From NCBI RefSeq assembly GCF_011189575.1, contig NZ_PUJW01000014.1, forward strand, positions 62,001 through 126,000: a stretch of 64,000 nt of DNA. The letters run 5' to 3'. The notes under the pieces are model-generated. The model had not been told where the DNA came from, did no database searches, and worked only from the letters and a program-made list of their open reading frames with translations. This document shows positions 26,369-35,062 of this stretch, piece by piece. Each line of letters starts with the position of its first letter. Position 1 is the first letter of the stretch. The DNA is from Photorhabdus cinerea. GTDB taxonomy: Bacteria; Pseudomonadota; Gammaproteobacteria; Enterobacterales; Enterobacteriaceae. A program made the translations under genes and the position numbers.

Positions 26369-27457
26369 TCAAGCGGTCTGGGCTAAACTAAGGGCTTGCA
26401 GTTGTTTATCACCAGCATATAAACGCGCTTCAGTACCACCAATAAAATAACGGCTTCCCCTCGCCGGTACTGAGGTTTCATCAAACCAAATAATAGCAAC
26501 TGGCTCCTGATGCCAACCCAGAGGTTGAACGGAAAGCTGCCAAAAATGCCCACGAGGGCTGACCTCCGTCACCTGTACAGGCAGGGGGCTAGATGGTGTA
26601 GGCTGCGGATTCATCATGACTTCCCACGGACGCAGGAAGACATCAACGCTCCCCTGATAGATTGGTGTCACCTTGAGAGGCAAGTGCTGCCCGCCAATCA
26701 AAAGTTGAGAACCTTTAATCTCACCACGCAGGTGGTTAACCTCCCCCAAGAATTCCATAACAAAACGGCTTGCCGGATAACGCCATACCTCTTGGGGTGT
26801 ACCTACTTGTTCAATACTGCCCTGGCTCATGACAACAATCCGGTCAGCCACTTCCATAGCTTCTTCCTGATCATGAGTCACAAAAACGCTGGTAAATTTC
26901 AATTCTTCATGGAGTCGACGTAACCAACGACGTAACTCCATTCTTACCTGAGCATCCAGTGCACCAAATGGCTCATCCAGTAACAAAATTTGTGGTTCAA
27001 CAGCTAGAGCCCTTGCCAGTGCTACCCGCTGCTTTTGACCACCAGAAAGCTGTGACGGATAACGTTCAGCGAGATGAGTCAATTGCACCATCTCCAACAA
27101 TTCCATCACCTTACGGCGAATAGAAGCCGTATCAGGACGCTTACGTCGTGGAAGTACTGTCAACCCGAAGGCAACGTTATCAAATACGGTCATATGCCGA
27201 AACAACGCATAATGCTGAAATACAAATCCAACCTGCCGGTCTTTGGCATGCATGCGGCTAACATCTTGTCCGTGGAAACTCAGTTTTCCCGTAGTCTGTT
27301 GTTCCAGACCAGCAATAATCCTTAACAAGGTTGTTTTACCGGAGCCGGACGGACCAAGCAGAGCGACCATTTCTCCGGAAAAAATATTCAGAGTGATATC
27401 GCTCAGAACCTGAGTTCGACCAAAATATTTACTGATGTTGTTAATTTCAATACTCAT
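26369..27457 (-). CDS. cysA: CysA, ATPase of the sulfate/thiosulfate importer
   Basis: 362 residues, about the 365 of E. coli. It powers the CysPTWA ABC importer from the cytosolic side. Walker A GPSGSGKT is at 35-42, the ABC signature LSGGQKQR near 135, and Walker B ILLLDEP follows; the C-terminal part is the regulatory TOBE-like domain. The ATG at 27455-27457 was chosen because GGAGCGAAT precedes it; an ATG seven codons upstream overlaps the cysW stop. Confidence 0.95.
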   Translation of the reverse strand: MSIEINNISKYFGRTQVLSDITLNIFSGEMVALLGPSGSGKTTLLRIIAGLEQQTTGKLSFHGQDVSRMHAKDRQVGFVFQHYALFRHMTVFDNVAFGLTVLPRRKRPDTASIRRKVMELLEMVQLTHLAERYPSQLSGGQKQRVALARALAVEPQILLLDEPFGALDAQVRMELRRWLRRLHEELKFTSVFVTHDQEEAMEVADRIVVMSQGSIEQVGTPQEVWRYPASRFVMEFLGEVNHLRGEIKGSQLLIGGQHLPLKVTPIYQGSVDVFLRPWEVMMNPQPTPSSPLPVQVTEVSPRGHFWQLSVQPLGWHQEPVAIIWFDETSVPARGSRYFIGGTEARLYAGDKQLQALSLAQTA

Positions 27458-27470
27458 ATTCGCTCCTGCT

Positions 27471-28316
27471 TTAACCATGCTGGCGGTTTAACCGCCATTG
27501 CAAAGCACTTTTAACAACCAATGTGATAATTGCCATCAACGCCAGCAACGCCGCCGCGGTAAACGCCCCTACGGTATTGTAATCTTGATGCAATAACTCA
27601 ACTTGCAACGGCAATGTGTAAGTTTCACCACGAATAGCACCAGATACCACTGAAACAGCACCAAATTCACCAATCGCCCGGGCATTGGTCAAAACCACAC
27701 CATATAACAACGCCCAACGGATATTTGGTAACGTCACCCGCCAAAACATTTTCCAACCAGATGCTCCTAGCAATATTGCTGCTTCATCTTCCTGACTCCC
27801 TTGGCTAAGCATCATTGGCACCAGTTCTCGAACAACAAACGGGCAAGTAACAAATACGGTTACCAACACCATTCCCGGCCAAGAAAACATCAATTGGATA
27901 TCATAGGATTCCAGTACACTCCCTGCCCAACCATTCGAACCATAAAATAATAGGTAGAGCAAACCAGCCACTACTGGAGAAACAGCAAATGGGATATCAA
28001 TTAACGTCAGCAAACATTGCCGCCCAGGAAACTGAAAACGCGTTACCAACCAAGCGATCATTACGCCAAAAATTAGGTTTACCGGAACTGTGATCAATGC
28101 AATCAATACCGTTAACCAAATGGCATGCAACATATCAGGATCTAAAAGATTCTGAGTGACTACGCCAATTCCTTTAGAAAAGGCTGTCATAAAAATCCAC
28201 ACAATTGGGATCACTAACAGCAAGACTGAAAACAGTACTCCTGTTGCGATAAGTGCCCATTTCCCCCAATTTACAGGAGTCCATTGCGCTATATAAAATT
28301 CAGATAAATCGGCCAT
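27471..28316 (-). CDS. cysW: CysW, sulfate/thiosulfate permease subunit
   Basis: 281 residues with about six hydrophobic segments and the EAA loop ASGWKMFWRVTLPNIRWALLYG that contacts CysA. It forms the membrane channel with CysT. The start ATG overlaps the cysT stop by one base (TGATG), which points to translational coupling; a TTG just upstream is less likely. cysA follows after 13 bp. Confidence 0.95.
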   Translation of the reverse strand: MADLSEFYIAQWTPVNWGKWALIATGVLFSVLLLVIPIVWIFMTAFSKGIGVVTQNLLDPDMLHAIWLTVLIALITVPVNLIFGVMIAWLVTRFQFPGRQCLLTLIDIPFAVSPVVAGLLYLLFYGSNGWAGSVLESYDIQLMFSWPGMVLVTVFVTCPFVVRELVPMMLSQGSQEDEAAILLGASGWKMFWRVTLPNIRWALLYGVVLTNARAIGEFGAVSVVSGAIRGETYTLPLQVELLHQDYNTVGAFTAAALLALMAIITLVVKSALQWRLNRQHG

Positions 28317-29149
28317 CAATGCCCCCCAATCCGCTTACCAAAGCGGCTTTGTAAGGTATTAATGCTAAATAGTAATATCAAGGATACAGCCAATATAACT
28401 GATGCAATGGCACTGGCAGCTGGATAATCAAATTCCTGCAATCGGATGAAAATCATCAACGATACCACTTCTGTCTGCCATGCGAGGTTACCTGCAATAA
28501 AGATCACTGCACCAAATTCCCCCAAACTGCGGGTAAAAGAGAGTGCCGTTCCCGCAATTAAAGCTGGAGATAATTCCGGTAATACTACACGCCAGAAAGT
28601 CTGCCAATGGCTCGCACCCAACGTCTGAGCTGCTTCTTCATACTCTGGCCCCAACTCTTCAAGTACTGGTTGAATCGTTCGCACTACAAATGGCAAGCTT
28701 GTAAACGCCATCGCTACTGCAATACCCAGCCAGGTATTCACCACTTTCACATCAAAATGCCCAAGCAATGAACCATACCAACCGGTAGCAGAGAACAGGG
28801 TTGCTAGTGTCAAACCGGCTACCGCAGTAGGTAACGCAAAAGGGAGATCCATCAAACCATCCAGTAAGCTACGACCGGGGAAACGATAGCGAGTGAGTAT
28901 CCATGCCATCAACATACCAAATACTGCATTAAACAAGCTGGCAACCGCCGCTGCTAATAATGTGACTTTATAAGCCGCCACCACTTGGGGATTAGCAATA
29001 ACCTGCCAATACTGTTCCCAGGTCATACTGGAAAGCTGCACAACCAATGCACTCAAGGGCAATAATAAGATCAGACAGGTATAGAACAAACTGCTACCTA
29101 AACTCAGCCCGAAACCAGGCAATACCCGTTTACTGGAAACCGTAAACAT
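28316..29149 (-). CDS. cysT: CysT (CysU), sulfate/thiosulfate permease subunit
   Basis: 277 residues, as in E. coli CysU. It is a polytopic inner-membrane protein; the first segment is near residues 18-40 and the EAA loop is GASHWQTFWRVVLPELSPAL near 190. It pairs with CysW. Its start overlaps the cysP stop by one base (TAATG), so cysP, cysT and cysW are translationally linked. Confidence 0.95.
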   Translation of the reverse strand: MFTVSSKRVLPGFGLSLGSSLFYTCLILLLPLSALVVQLSSMTWEQYWQVIANPQVVAAYKVTLLAAAVASLFNAVFGMLMAWILTRYRFPGRSLLDGLMDLPFALPTAVAGLTLATLFSATGWYGSLLGHFDVKVVNTWLGIAVAMAFTSLPFVVRTIQPVLEELGPEYEEAAQTLGASHWQTFWRVVLPELSPALIAGTALSFTRSLGEFGAVIFIAGNLAWQTEVVSLMIFIRLQEFDYPAASAIASVILAVSLILLFSINTLQSRFGKRIGGH

Positions 29150-30171
29150 TACTTATGCCCTTCCGCTAGCAATTGATCCAGCGTAGCGCCAGTATTAAAG
29201 TGAATTTTCATCACCTGTGACCAACCACCAAACTGATCTTCCAGCCGGAACAATTTGGTTTCTGGAAAACGGGCTTTCTGCTGCTCCATCACCTCCTGAT
29301 CGTTGACACGATAATTAAAGCTGGCGATGATCTGCTGTGCCTGTGGGCTATAAAGATAATGCAGATAAGCTTTAGCTGCTTCCTCAGTGCCGTTTTTCAC
29401 AATATTCTTATCAACCCAAGCCACAGGGAATTCTGCCAGAATATCTACCGGCGGGACGATCACTTCATATTTGTCGTCACCATATTGCTTACGGATATTA
29501 TTTACTTCAGATTCGAAACTTATCAGCACATCACCCAAACCACGCTCAATAAATGAAGTTGTTGCACCGCGACCGCCAATATCAAACACGGCGACATTTT
29601 TCAGGAAACGCTTCATCCACTCGCGGGTTTTCCCTTTATCACCGTGATTTTTCTGTTGCATCGCTCCCCAGGCGGCCAGATAGGTGTAACGGCCATTACC
29701 GGAAGTTTTAGGGTTTGGGAAAACTAATTTAATATCCTTACGCACTAAATCACCCCAATCATGAATATTTTTGGGATTACCTTTGCGCACCAAAAACGCC
29801 ATTGTGGAATAGTAAGGTGAACTGCTATTTGGCAGTCGTTTTTGCCAGTTAGCTGGAATCAAATCACCACGATCATGCAAAATTTGTACATCTGTCACTT
29901 GATTGTAAGTGACAACATCAGCCCGCAATCCCTGAATAATTGCCAATGCTTGTTTGGAAGAACCCGCGTGGGATTGTTTAATTAGCAATTTGTCTTGTGG
30001 ATGCAGTTCATTCCACTGTTTTTCAAATTCAGGGTTAAGTGCAGAAAATAGCTCACGCGCAACGTCATAAGAGCTGTTTAACAGCTCTACAGCAAAGGCA
30101 TTACTGCTGCCCAATAAAGTTACTGCCACCAGTCCGTTTAGTATTTTATTTTTTATTGAATGCTTCTTCAT
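29149..30171 (-). CDS. cysP: CysP, periplasmic thiosulfate/sulfate-binding protein
   Basis: 340 residues, against 338 in E. coli. A signal peptide covers about residues 1-27 (cut after NAFA). It captures thiosulfate or sulfate in the periplasm for CysTWA. Family signatures ELLNSSYDVARELF, SHAGSSKQA and FPNPKTSGNGRYTYLAAWG are present. The related sulfate-binding Sbp is less similar in these stretches. The ATG follows AGGTGAGC. It is the first gene of the operon; the 287-bp gap upstream should hold the CysB-dependent promoter but no site was assigned. Confidence 0.95.
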   Translation of the reverse strand: MKKHSIKNKILNGLVAVTLLGSSNAFAVELLNSSYDVARELFSALNPEFEKQWNELHPQDKLLIKQSHAGSSKQALAIIQGLRADVVTYNQVTDVQILHDRGDLIPANWQKRLPNSSSPYYSTMAFLVRKGNPKNIHDWGDLVRKDIKLVFPNPKTSGNGRYTYLAAWGAMQQKNHGDKGKTREWMKRFLKNVAVFDIGGRGATTSFIERGLGDVLISFESEVNNIRKQYGDDKYEVIVPPVDILAEFPVAWVDKNIVKNGTEEAAKAYLHYLYSPQAQQIIASFNYRVNDQEVMEQQKARFPETKLFRLEDQFGGWSQVMKIHFNTGATLDQLLAEGHK

Positions 30172-30390
30172 TGCTCACCTTAGTACCTACCTCAATAGGG
30201 GTTATTGGTGCAGGAAAACAAAATAGCCTAATGAATAGGTTCTCAACCTGTGATTTCACTAAAAACACGCCAGTGACTAATGTATCCAGTTTATTTATAA
30301 CAGGGTAGATAACTATTGCCGTTTAATATACCGAATTGCAATTAGAAAGTATGAAACGCAATAAGCTGACAGAGCAGTAAGTTTTTTAAA

Positions 30391-30421
30391 TGAAAAATGC
30401 GGGCCTGCTATGGCGCCGCAT
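30391..30421 (-). terminator. yfeY terminator
   Basis: A GC-rich stem (ATGCGGCGCC / GGCCCGCAT with one bulged base, 30397-30421) is followed on the minus strand by TTTTCATTTAAAA. It lies 37 bp past the yfeY stop. Confidence 0.75.
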
Positions 30422-30458
30422 ATGAGGAAAGAGCAATACTTCAATCAACCATGGCTTT

Positions 30459-31067
30459 TTATCGCACCCAGACAATACGTTCCACTTTCCAATTTTTCAG
30501 CACATCATCAGAAGGAATCAAACCGTCAGGGCCATTCCAGTTGCCTGTAAACAGATAACTGACATTTTTGCTCTGAGGAGATACGCAGATGATCGCTCTC
30601 TTCTCTGATTCACTAACCATATTTCGACAAGCACCAAATGCTTTGTTATAAAGCGCCGAGAATGGAGTACCAACCTTTGTTCCCCAGACGGTTTTAACAT
30701 CTTCATCTAACACTTCAATACGGCTCACTTTTCCATCTGTCTGACTAAACAGCTCTATTTTCAGTTGGTCACCGTCCAATGCTTGAAATACTGTCACCAA
30801 CTGACCATTCTTAGTCTCCATACCACCGCGTAAATGGTACTTCTCATGCAACCCTTTATCTATCGCGTCTTTACTGATTGCTGTTAGAGCATTTATTTCT
30901 CCAACGCCCTGATCTGAAATTTGTAGCGAGTTGCCAAACCAACTAAAAGGCGATAGACCTGACCATGAAAAACTGGATGGCCCTGCACAACCGGCCAGTA
31001 ATAGCGAACTACCCATTATGACAAAACGTAATCCTGATAAAATGTTAGCTAAAGAAAACTCCTGCAT
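30459..31067 (-). CDS. yfeY: YfeY-like RpoE-regulated lipoprotein
   Basis: 202 residues from the ATG at 31065-31067, which has a strong AGGAG eight bases upstream; the longer frame to 31196 lacks this. The lipobox LLAGC near residue 26 marks a lipoprotein. The rest resembles E. coli YfeY: SDQGVGEINA, KVGTPFSALYNKAFGAC, and the ending DVLKNWKVERIVW. YfeY is induced by sigma-E in E. coli; its role is unknown. It sits upstream of cysP, separated by a terminator; the intervening E. coli genes ucpA and yfeW are absent. Confidence 0.85.
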   Translation of the reverse strand: MQEFSLANILSGLRFVIMGSSLLLAGCAGPSSFSWSGLSPFSWFGNSLQISDQGVGEINALTAISKDAIDKGLHEKYHLRGGMETKNGQLVTVFQALDGDQLKIELFSQTDGKVSRIEVLDEDVKTVWGTKVGTPFSALYNKAFGACRNMVSESEKRAIICVSPQSKNVSYLFTGNWNGPDGLIPSDDVLKNWKVERIVWVR

Positions 31068-31248
31068 AATTGACTCCTTTTGATTAAATACAGGGATGGC
31101 TACTGAGACATCACACCTGATTGTTAGTTTCAGAAAGCACAAAAAGTTTGCTAATATTACTAACAGTGAGTGAATATTGTATTGATTAAATATCACTTAT
31201 CGGTATTCTTCTTTTCCGATAAAAAACCATCTCTAAAACAAGGTCAAC

Positions 31249-31668
31249 ATGATGAAAAAAATATTTACAACCACCGCCTTAATTGCTTTATTCAGTGCAC
31301 CATTAACAGCGCAAACTTCACATATGCAATCGGGTGGTTTTTCTGGCCCCAATGCAGCACTGACACAAACGCAGACAGCCCCACAAGGTGGTTTTATCGA
31401 TAACAATGTAAAAATTTCGACCACTGAACAAGCCAAAAATATGTGGGATGACAGTTGGGTCGTGATGGAAGGAAGTATCGAATCCCGTATCCGTGGTGAT
31501 CACTTCATATTCCGTGATAACGCAGGAGTCATTGAAGTCGAAATTGATCATAAGTATTGGAATGGTCAAACAATAACACCTCAGGATAAAGTCCGCCTTG
31601 AAGGTGAAGTCGATAAAGAGTGGAGTTCTTTGACAGTTGATGTAAAAAAAGTGACTAAATTGCACTAA
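31249..31668 (+). CDS. YgiW/YdeI-family periplasmic OB-fold (BOF) protein
   Basis: 139 residues. A signal peptide covers about residues 1-21 (cut near LTA-QTS). The mature part contains the typical GGFxGP repeat-like elements (GGFSGPNAA near 30, PQGGFIDN near 46) and the bacterial OB-fold domain, with WDDSWVVMEGSIESRI, HFIFRDNAGVIEVEI and W-N-G-Q. Family members (YgiW, VisP, YdeI) help tolerate peroxide, cadmium or antimicrobial peptides; the ligand is not certain. Two adjacent Met codons can start it. It is divergent from yfeY and is not found at this place in E. coli. Confidence 0.88.
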   Translation: MMKKIFTTTALIALFSAPLTAQTSHMQSGGFSGPNAALTQTQTAPQGGFIDNNVKISTTEQAKNMWDDSWVVMEGSIESRIRGDHFIFRDNAGVIEVEIDHKYWNGQTITPQDKVRLEGEVDKEWSSLTVDVKKVTKLH

Positions 31669-31673
31669 TGATT

Positions 31674-31702
31674 TGTGGCTGAATGACACTCATTCAGCCA
31701 CA
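31674..31702. terminator. Hairpin between the YgiW-like gene and ypeA
   Basis: A 12-bp perfect stem (TGTGGCTGAATG / CATTCAGCCACA) with a 5-nt loop between two converging genes. It has no clear T-run on either side. Confidence 0.6.
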
Positions 31703-31711
31703 TGACTCAAC

Positions 31712-32143
31712 TTAGTATTCCTGATCAATAATCAGACGTTTGCTGAAAATGACACTCTCCTGATGACGATCTTCATATTCCAGCTTTTCACACATATAGA
31801 GAGTGGCGTCATTATCCTCTGGAACAATGAAAATTATTTTTGGACAACCACGGGCCATCAGTTTCTTTTCCAACCGGGAAATCAATGCATTTGCAATTCC
31901 CCTCCCCCGAAACTCAGGATGAACCCCCAGATAATAAGCTGAACCCCGGTGACCATCATAACCTCCCATAATAGTCCCAACCACTTCACCACCCACTTCC
32001 GCGACTAAAAACAGGTCAGGATCATGAGTCAACTTACGCTCAATATCCATTTCAGGATCAACACCAGGATTAAGTAAATCGCAGCGTTCCCATAAGGTGA
32101 TCACTTCTTCAAAATCATCTTGTCGAAATACCCGAATTTCCAT
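31712..32143 (-). CDS. ypeA: YpeA, GNAT-family acetyltransferase
   Basis: 143 residues, about the length of E. coli YpeA (141). It has the GNAT acetyl-CoA motif A, HPEFRGRGIANALI near residues 76-89, preceded by AYYLGV. The substrate is not known. In E. coli the order is ypeA-amiA-hemF; here ypeA and hemF are divergent neighbours with 136 bp between them and no amiA. Confidence 0.9.
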   Translation of the reverse strand: MEIRVFRQDDFEEVITLWERCDLLNPGVDPEMDIERKLTHDPDLFLVAEVGGEVVGTIMGGYDGHRGSAYYLGVHPEFRGRGIANALISRLEKKLMARGCPKIIFIVPEDNDATLYMCEKLEYEDRHQESVIFSKRLIIDQEY

Positions 32144-32279
32144 CCCTAACCAACCTGTTTTTATTGAAATAACAATTTTCTCATTATCTCCGCTTTACTC
32201 CCGGAATCAATACGAAAATGCGTTCTCTATCACAATAGGTATAATATGGTAATCATCCCATTACAATGAGAAAAGGGTA

Positions 32280-33188
32280 GTGAACATACCAAACGTTAAT
32301 CAAATTAAATCTTTTTTCCTTTCATTACAGGATAAAATTTGCCAACAACTGGAACAAGCAGATGGTACAGCGAAATTTACAGAACAGAGCTGGCAACGGG
32401 AAGAAGGTGGAGGGGGCCGTAGTCGGATCATGAGAGAAGGTACTGTATTCGAGCAAGCAGGCGCTAATTTTTCCCATGTATCAGGAACCATGCTTCCTTT
32501 ATCAGCAACAGCCCATCGCCCCGAATTAGCTGGTCGTAGTTATCAAGCAATGGGGGTCTCTGTAGTTATTCATCCTTTAAATCCATATATACCAACCAGC
32601 CATGCCAACGTCCGGTTTTTTATTGCAGAAAAAAAAGGTGAATCTCCAGTATGGTGGTTCGGAGGCGGTTTTGATTTAACGCCTTATTATGGTTTTGAGG
32701 AAGATGCTATTCACTGGCATACTACTGCCCGAAATATATGCCAGCCATATGGCGAAGATATTTACCCAAAATATAAAAAATGGTGTGATGACTATTTCTA
32801 TATTAAACATCGTAATGAAGCTCGTGGAATTGGCGGCTTATTTTATGATGACTTAAATACCCCTAACTTTGAATATTGTTCTAACTTTACTCAAGATATA
32901 GGTAAGGGCTTTCTTGATGCCTATCTACCTATTGTGGAAAAAAGGAAAACTCTATTATGGGGTGAGCGTGAACGACAATTTCAACTATATCGCCGTGGTC
33001 GCTATGTGGAATTTAACTTAGTTTGGGATAGAGGAACTTTATTCGGATTACAAAGCGGTGGACGAACAGAATCTATTTTAATGTCCATGCCACCCTTAGT
33101 ACGCTGGGAATATGATTATCACCCTGAACCAGGATCTGCGGAAGCTTCTTTGTATATTGATTTTCTTCCAGTAAAAAGCTGGATATGA
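32280..33188 (+). CDS. hemF: HemF, oxygen-dependent coproporphyrinogen III oxidase
   Basis: 302 residues, against 299 in E. coli. It decarboxylates coproporphyrinogen III to protoporphyrinogen IX in haem synthesis. Conserved blocks: REEGGGGRSRIM (about 41-52), FSHVSG, THANVRFF-type SHANVRFF, WWFGGGFDLTPYYGF, and the C-terminal GGRTESILMSMPPLVRWEYDY. The start is GTG at 32280, preceded by AAAAGGG; no ATG is available near the conserved N-terminus. A TATAAT at 32240-32245 could be its -10 element. The usual partner upstream, amiA, is missing. Confidence 0.95.
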   Translation: MNIPNVNQIKSFFLSLQDKICQQLEQADGTAKFTEQSWQREEGGGGRSRIMREGTVFEQAGANFSHVSGTMLPLSATAHRPELAGRSYQAMGVSVVIHPLNPYIPTSHANVRFFIAEKKGESPVWWFGGGFDLTPYYGFEEDAIHWHTTARNICQPYGEDIYPKYKKWCDDYFYIKHRNEARGIGGLFYDDLNTPNFEYCSNFTQDIGKGFLDAYLPIVEKRKTLLWGERERQFQLYRRGRYVEFNLVWDRGTLFGLQSGGRTESILMSMPPLVRWEYDYHPEPGSAEASLYIDFLPVKSWI

Positions 33189-33419
33189 TTTTTATTATGT
33201 TAGGAATATTACACTCAATTATTCCTAACTATTTATATTTTTAATATAGCCAATACAAAAATCCTCTATACAACAAATACAACATCTCGTTAACAACCCC
33301 TTAACACAAAAGAAGCAGGCTGGCCCTGATGACTATCCGATGGAAACGTGTTTAATATGAAAATGTACCTAAAGAGTACATCTAATTAATAACTAATAAT
33401 TTATTCCAGGAGATATTTT

Positions 33420-34544
33420 ATGCAAATGCAAAACAATAACTACAAAGGTTTAATACCACCGTACATTCTTCAAAATATTTATAAGAATAACAGTGAAAGT
33501 GAAAAAGATAACGTATTAATGACATTAAATCATACCCAGAGTTTAATGTTGGACAGTGTTATTAAAACATCAGACTCTATTGATAATACTGATAATGAAG
33601 TTGTCAGCGATACTCTACATCGTAGTATTTATGATGCAAAAAATGAAACCAGGTTACCCGGAACTTTAGTACGAGATGAAGGTGATCCAGATAATGGCGA
33701 CGTAGCCGTTGATAATGCATATAAATATCTGGAAGCAACTTACAATTTCTACAAAGAAGTTTTTAACCGCAATTCATTAGATGATAAAGGAATGAAATTG
33801 ATTGCCACCGTGCATTACGGCAAAGAATACATGAATGCGTATTGGGGCAGAGGACAAATGGTGTTTGGTGATGGTGACGGTAAGGTTTTCAATAATTTCA
33901 CCACATCTATCGATGTAATTGGTCATGAATTATCTCATGGTGTTATCGAAAAAACAGCAGATTTGATCTATTTCTTCCAGTCCGGCGCATTGAATGAATC
34001 AATTGCCGATGTCTTTGGCTCACTGGTAAGGCAACATTATCTAAAACAGAAAGCTGATGAAGCAAGCTGGGTTGTAGGAGAAGAATTACTGGCCAAAGGT
34101 ATTAAAGGCGTAGGGATTCGTTCAATGAAAGAACCCGGCAAGGCATATGATGATCCGCTTCTTGGTAAAGATCCTCAGCCTGGTCATATGGATGATTTTA
34201 AAGACTACCCGATTTATAGAGACAATGGTGGTGTTCATGTTAACTCAGGTATTCCTAATAAAGCCTTTTATAATCTCGCGATAAAATTAGGCGGATATGC
34301 TTGGGAAAAAGCAGGAAAGATATGGTACAACACACTGCTGGATAAAGATCTTGCACGCGATACTACCTTCTTATCCTTTGCCAAGTTAACAGTTAAACAT
34401 GCTCGTGATTTAGGTGAGGATGTTGAAAAAGCCGCTATAGACAGCTGGCAAGAAGTGGGCATTAAAGTGAAGGAAGAAGATAAAGATAAAGATAAAGATA
34501 AAGGCAAAGACGAAGGAAAAGATAAGGGAGAAACTAAAGTTTAA
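33420..34544 (+). CDS. prtS: PrtS, protealysin-like M4 metalloprotease
   Basis: 374 residues. It is an M4 (thermolysin-like) zinc protease: HEXXH is H169-ELS-H173, the third ligand is E193 in ALNESIADVFG, and the catalytic histidine is H273 in GVHVNSG. There is no signal peptide. The short N-terminal propeptide holds the protealysin-type precursor motif around PPY (13-15), and self-cleavage is expected near residues 65-80. The conserved domain ends near 350; a 24-residue tail of K, D, E and G follows, coded in part by four GATAAA repeats. PrtS from Photorhabdus is known to act on insect proteins. Ribosome binding site AGGAG. A likely emfourin-type inhibitor gene follows. Confidence 0.95.
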   Translation: MQMQNNNYKGLIPPYILQNIYKNNSESEKDNVLMTLNHTQSLMLDSVIKTSDSIDNTDNEVVSDTLHRSIYDAKNETRLPGTLVRDEGDPDNGDVAVDNAYKYLEATYNFYKEVFNRNSLDDKGMKLIATVHYGKEYMNAYWGRGQMVFGDGDGKVFNNFTTSIDVIGHELSHGVIEKTADLIYFFQSGALNESIADVFGSLVRQHYLKQKADEASWVVGEELLAKGIKGVGIRSMKEPGKAYDDPLLGKDPQPGHMDDFKDYPIYRDNGGVHVNSGIPNKAFYNLAIKLGGYAWEKAGKIWYNTLLDKDLARDTTFLSFAKLTVKHARDLGEDVEKAAIDSWQEVGIKVKEEDKDKDKDKGKDEGKDKGETKV

Positions 34545-34553
34545 TCTGTAAAT

Positions 34554-34584
34554 ATATCGCTGGTTTAATACCAGCGATATTCTA
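34554..34584 (+). terminator. prtS terminator
   Basis: An 11-bp stem ATATCGCTGGT / ACCAGCGATAT with loop TTAAT, then TCTATTATTT. It separates prtS from the inhibitor gene. Confidence 0.75.
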
Positions 34585-34651
34585 TTATTTGTAACACCTA
34601 ACCTGACAGCTCCTATTAATAAAGAAAGATAGCTAATGAAAGGTGCTAAAA

Positions 34652-34679
34652 TTGTTAACGCCGAATTTCACGCTATACT
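34652..34679 (+). promoter_or_regulatory. Promoter of the emfourin-like gene
   Basis: TTGTTA (34652-34657) and TATACT (34674-34679) with a 16-bp spacer, 22 bp before the GTG and 40 bp before the ATG candidates. With the terminator after prtS this gives the inhibitor its own transcription. Confidence 0.6.
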
Positions 34680-34718
34680 GTAGAAACGTAAAAATTAACC
34701 GTGCAAAACTGGTATATC

Positions 34719-35036
34719 ATGAACAATAAAATCATCGAACTCACAACTGATAGTAAAATCACGATTTCCCTGCAAGGAGGATTTGCTGCTACACCGGGTC
34801 TTAGCCAAGATAAAACAGTGAATTTAAAATCATTATCTCCCCACCAGAAACAACTATTTGTTCAGGCTATAGAACGGAATTTTTCTGATTCTATGCCGCT
34901 ATCACCCTGTCCTGATCAACATTATTATCTGCTCTGTATCATCACCGGAAATGAAGAATATCACTTCATATTTCCAGAATTAGATGCACCAGAAATAATT
35001 ACTCAAATATGGGATGCCAGCAAAAAGGGTGGTTAA
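34719..35036 (+). CDS. Probable emfourin-family inhibitor of PrtS
   Basis: 105 residues from the ATG at 34719, or 111 from a GTG at 34701; neither has a clear ribosome binding site. There is no signal peptide. The N-terminal SKITISLQGGFAATPGL and the following L-S-P-H-Q-K block resemble emfourin, the cytoplasmic inhibitor coded next to protealysin in Serratia. A Photorhabdus member (photorin) has, from memory, been described. In this model the protein keeps PrtS inactive in the cell. The fold assignment rests on short sequence likeness and on position directly after prtS. Confidence 0.75.
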   Translation: MNNKIIELTTDSKITISLQGGFAATPGLSQDKTVNLKSLSPHQKQLFVQAIERNFSDSMPLSPCPDQHYYLLCIITGNEEYHFIFPELDAPEIITQIWDASKKGG

Positions 35037-35062
35037 TCACCACCCCCTCTCTTTATTAGAAA

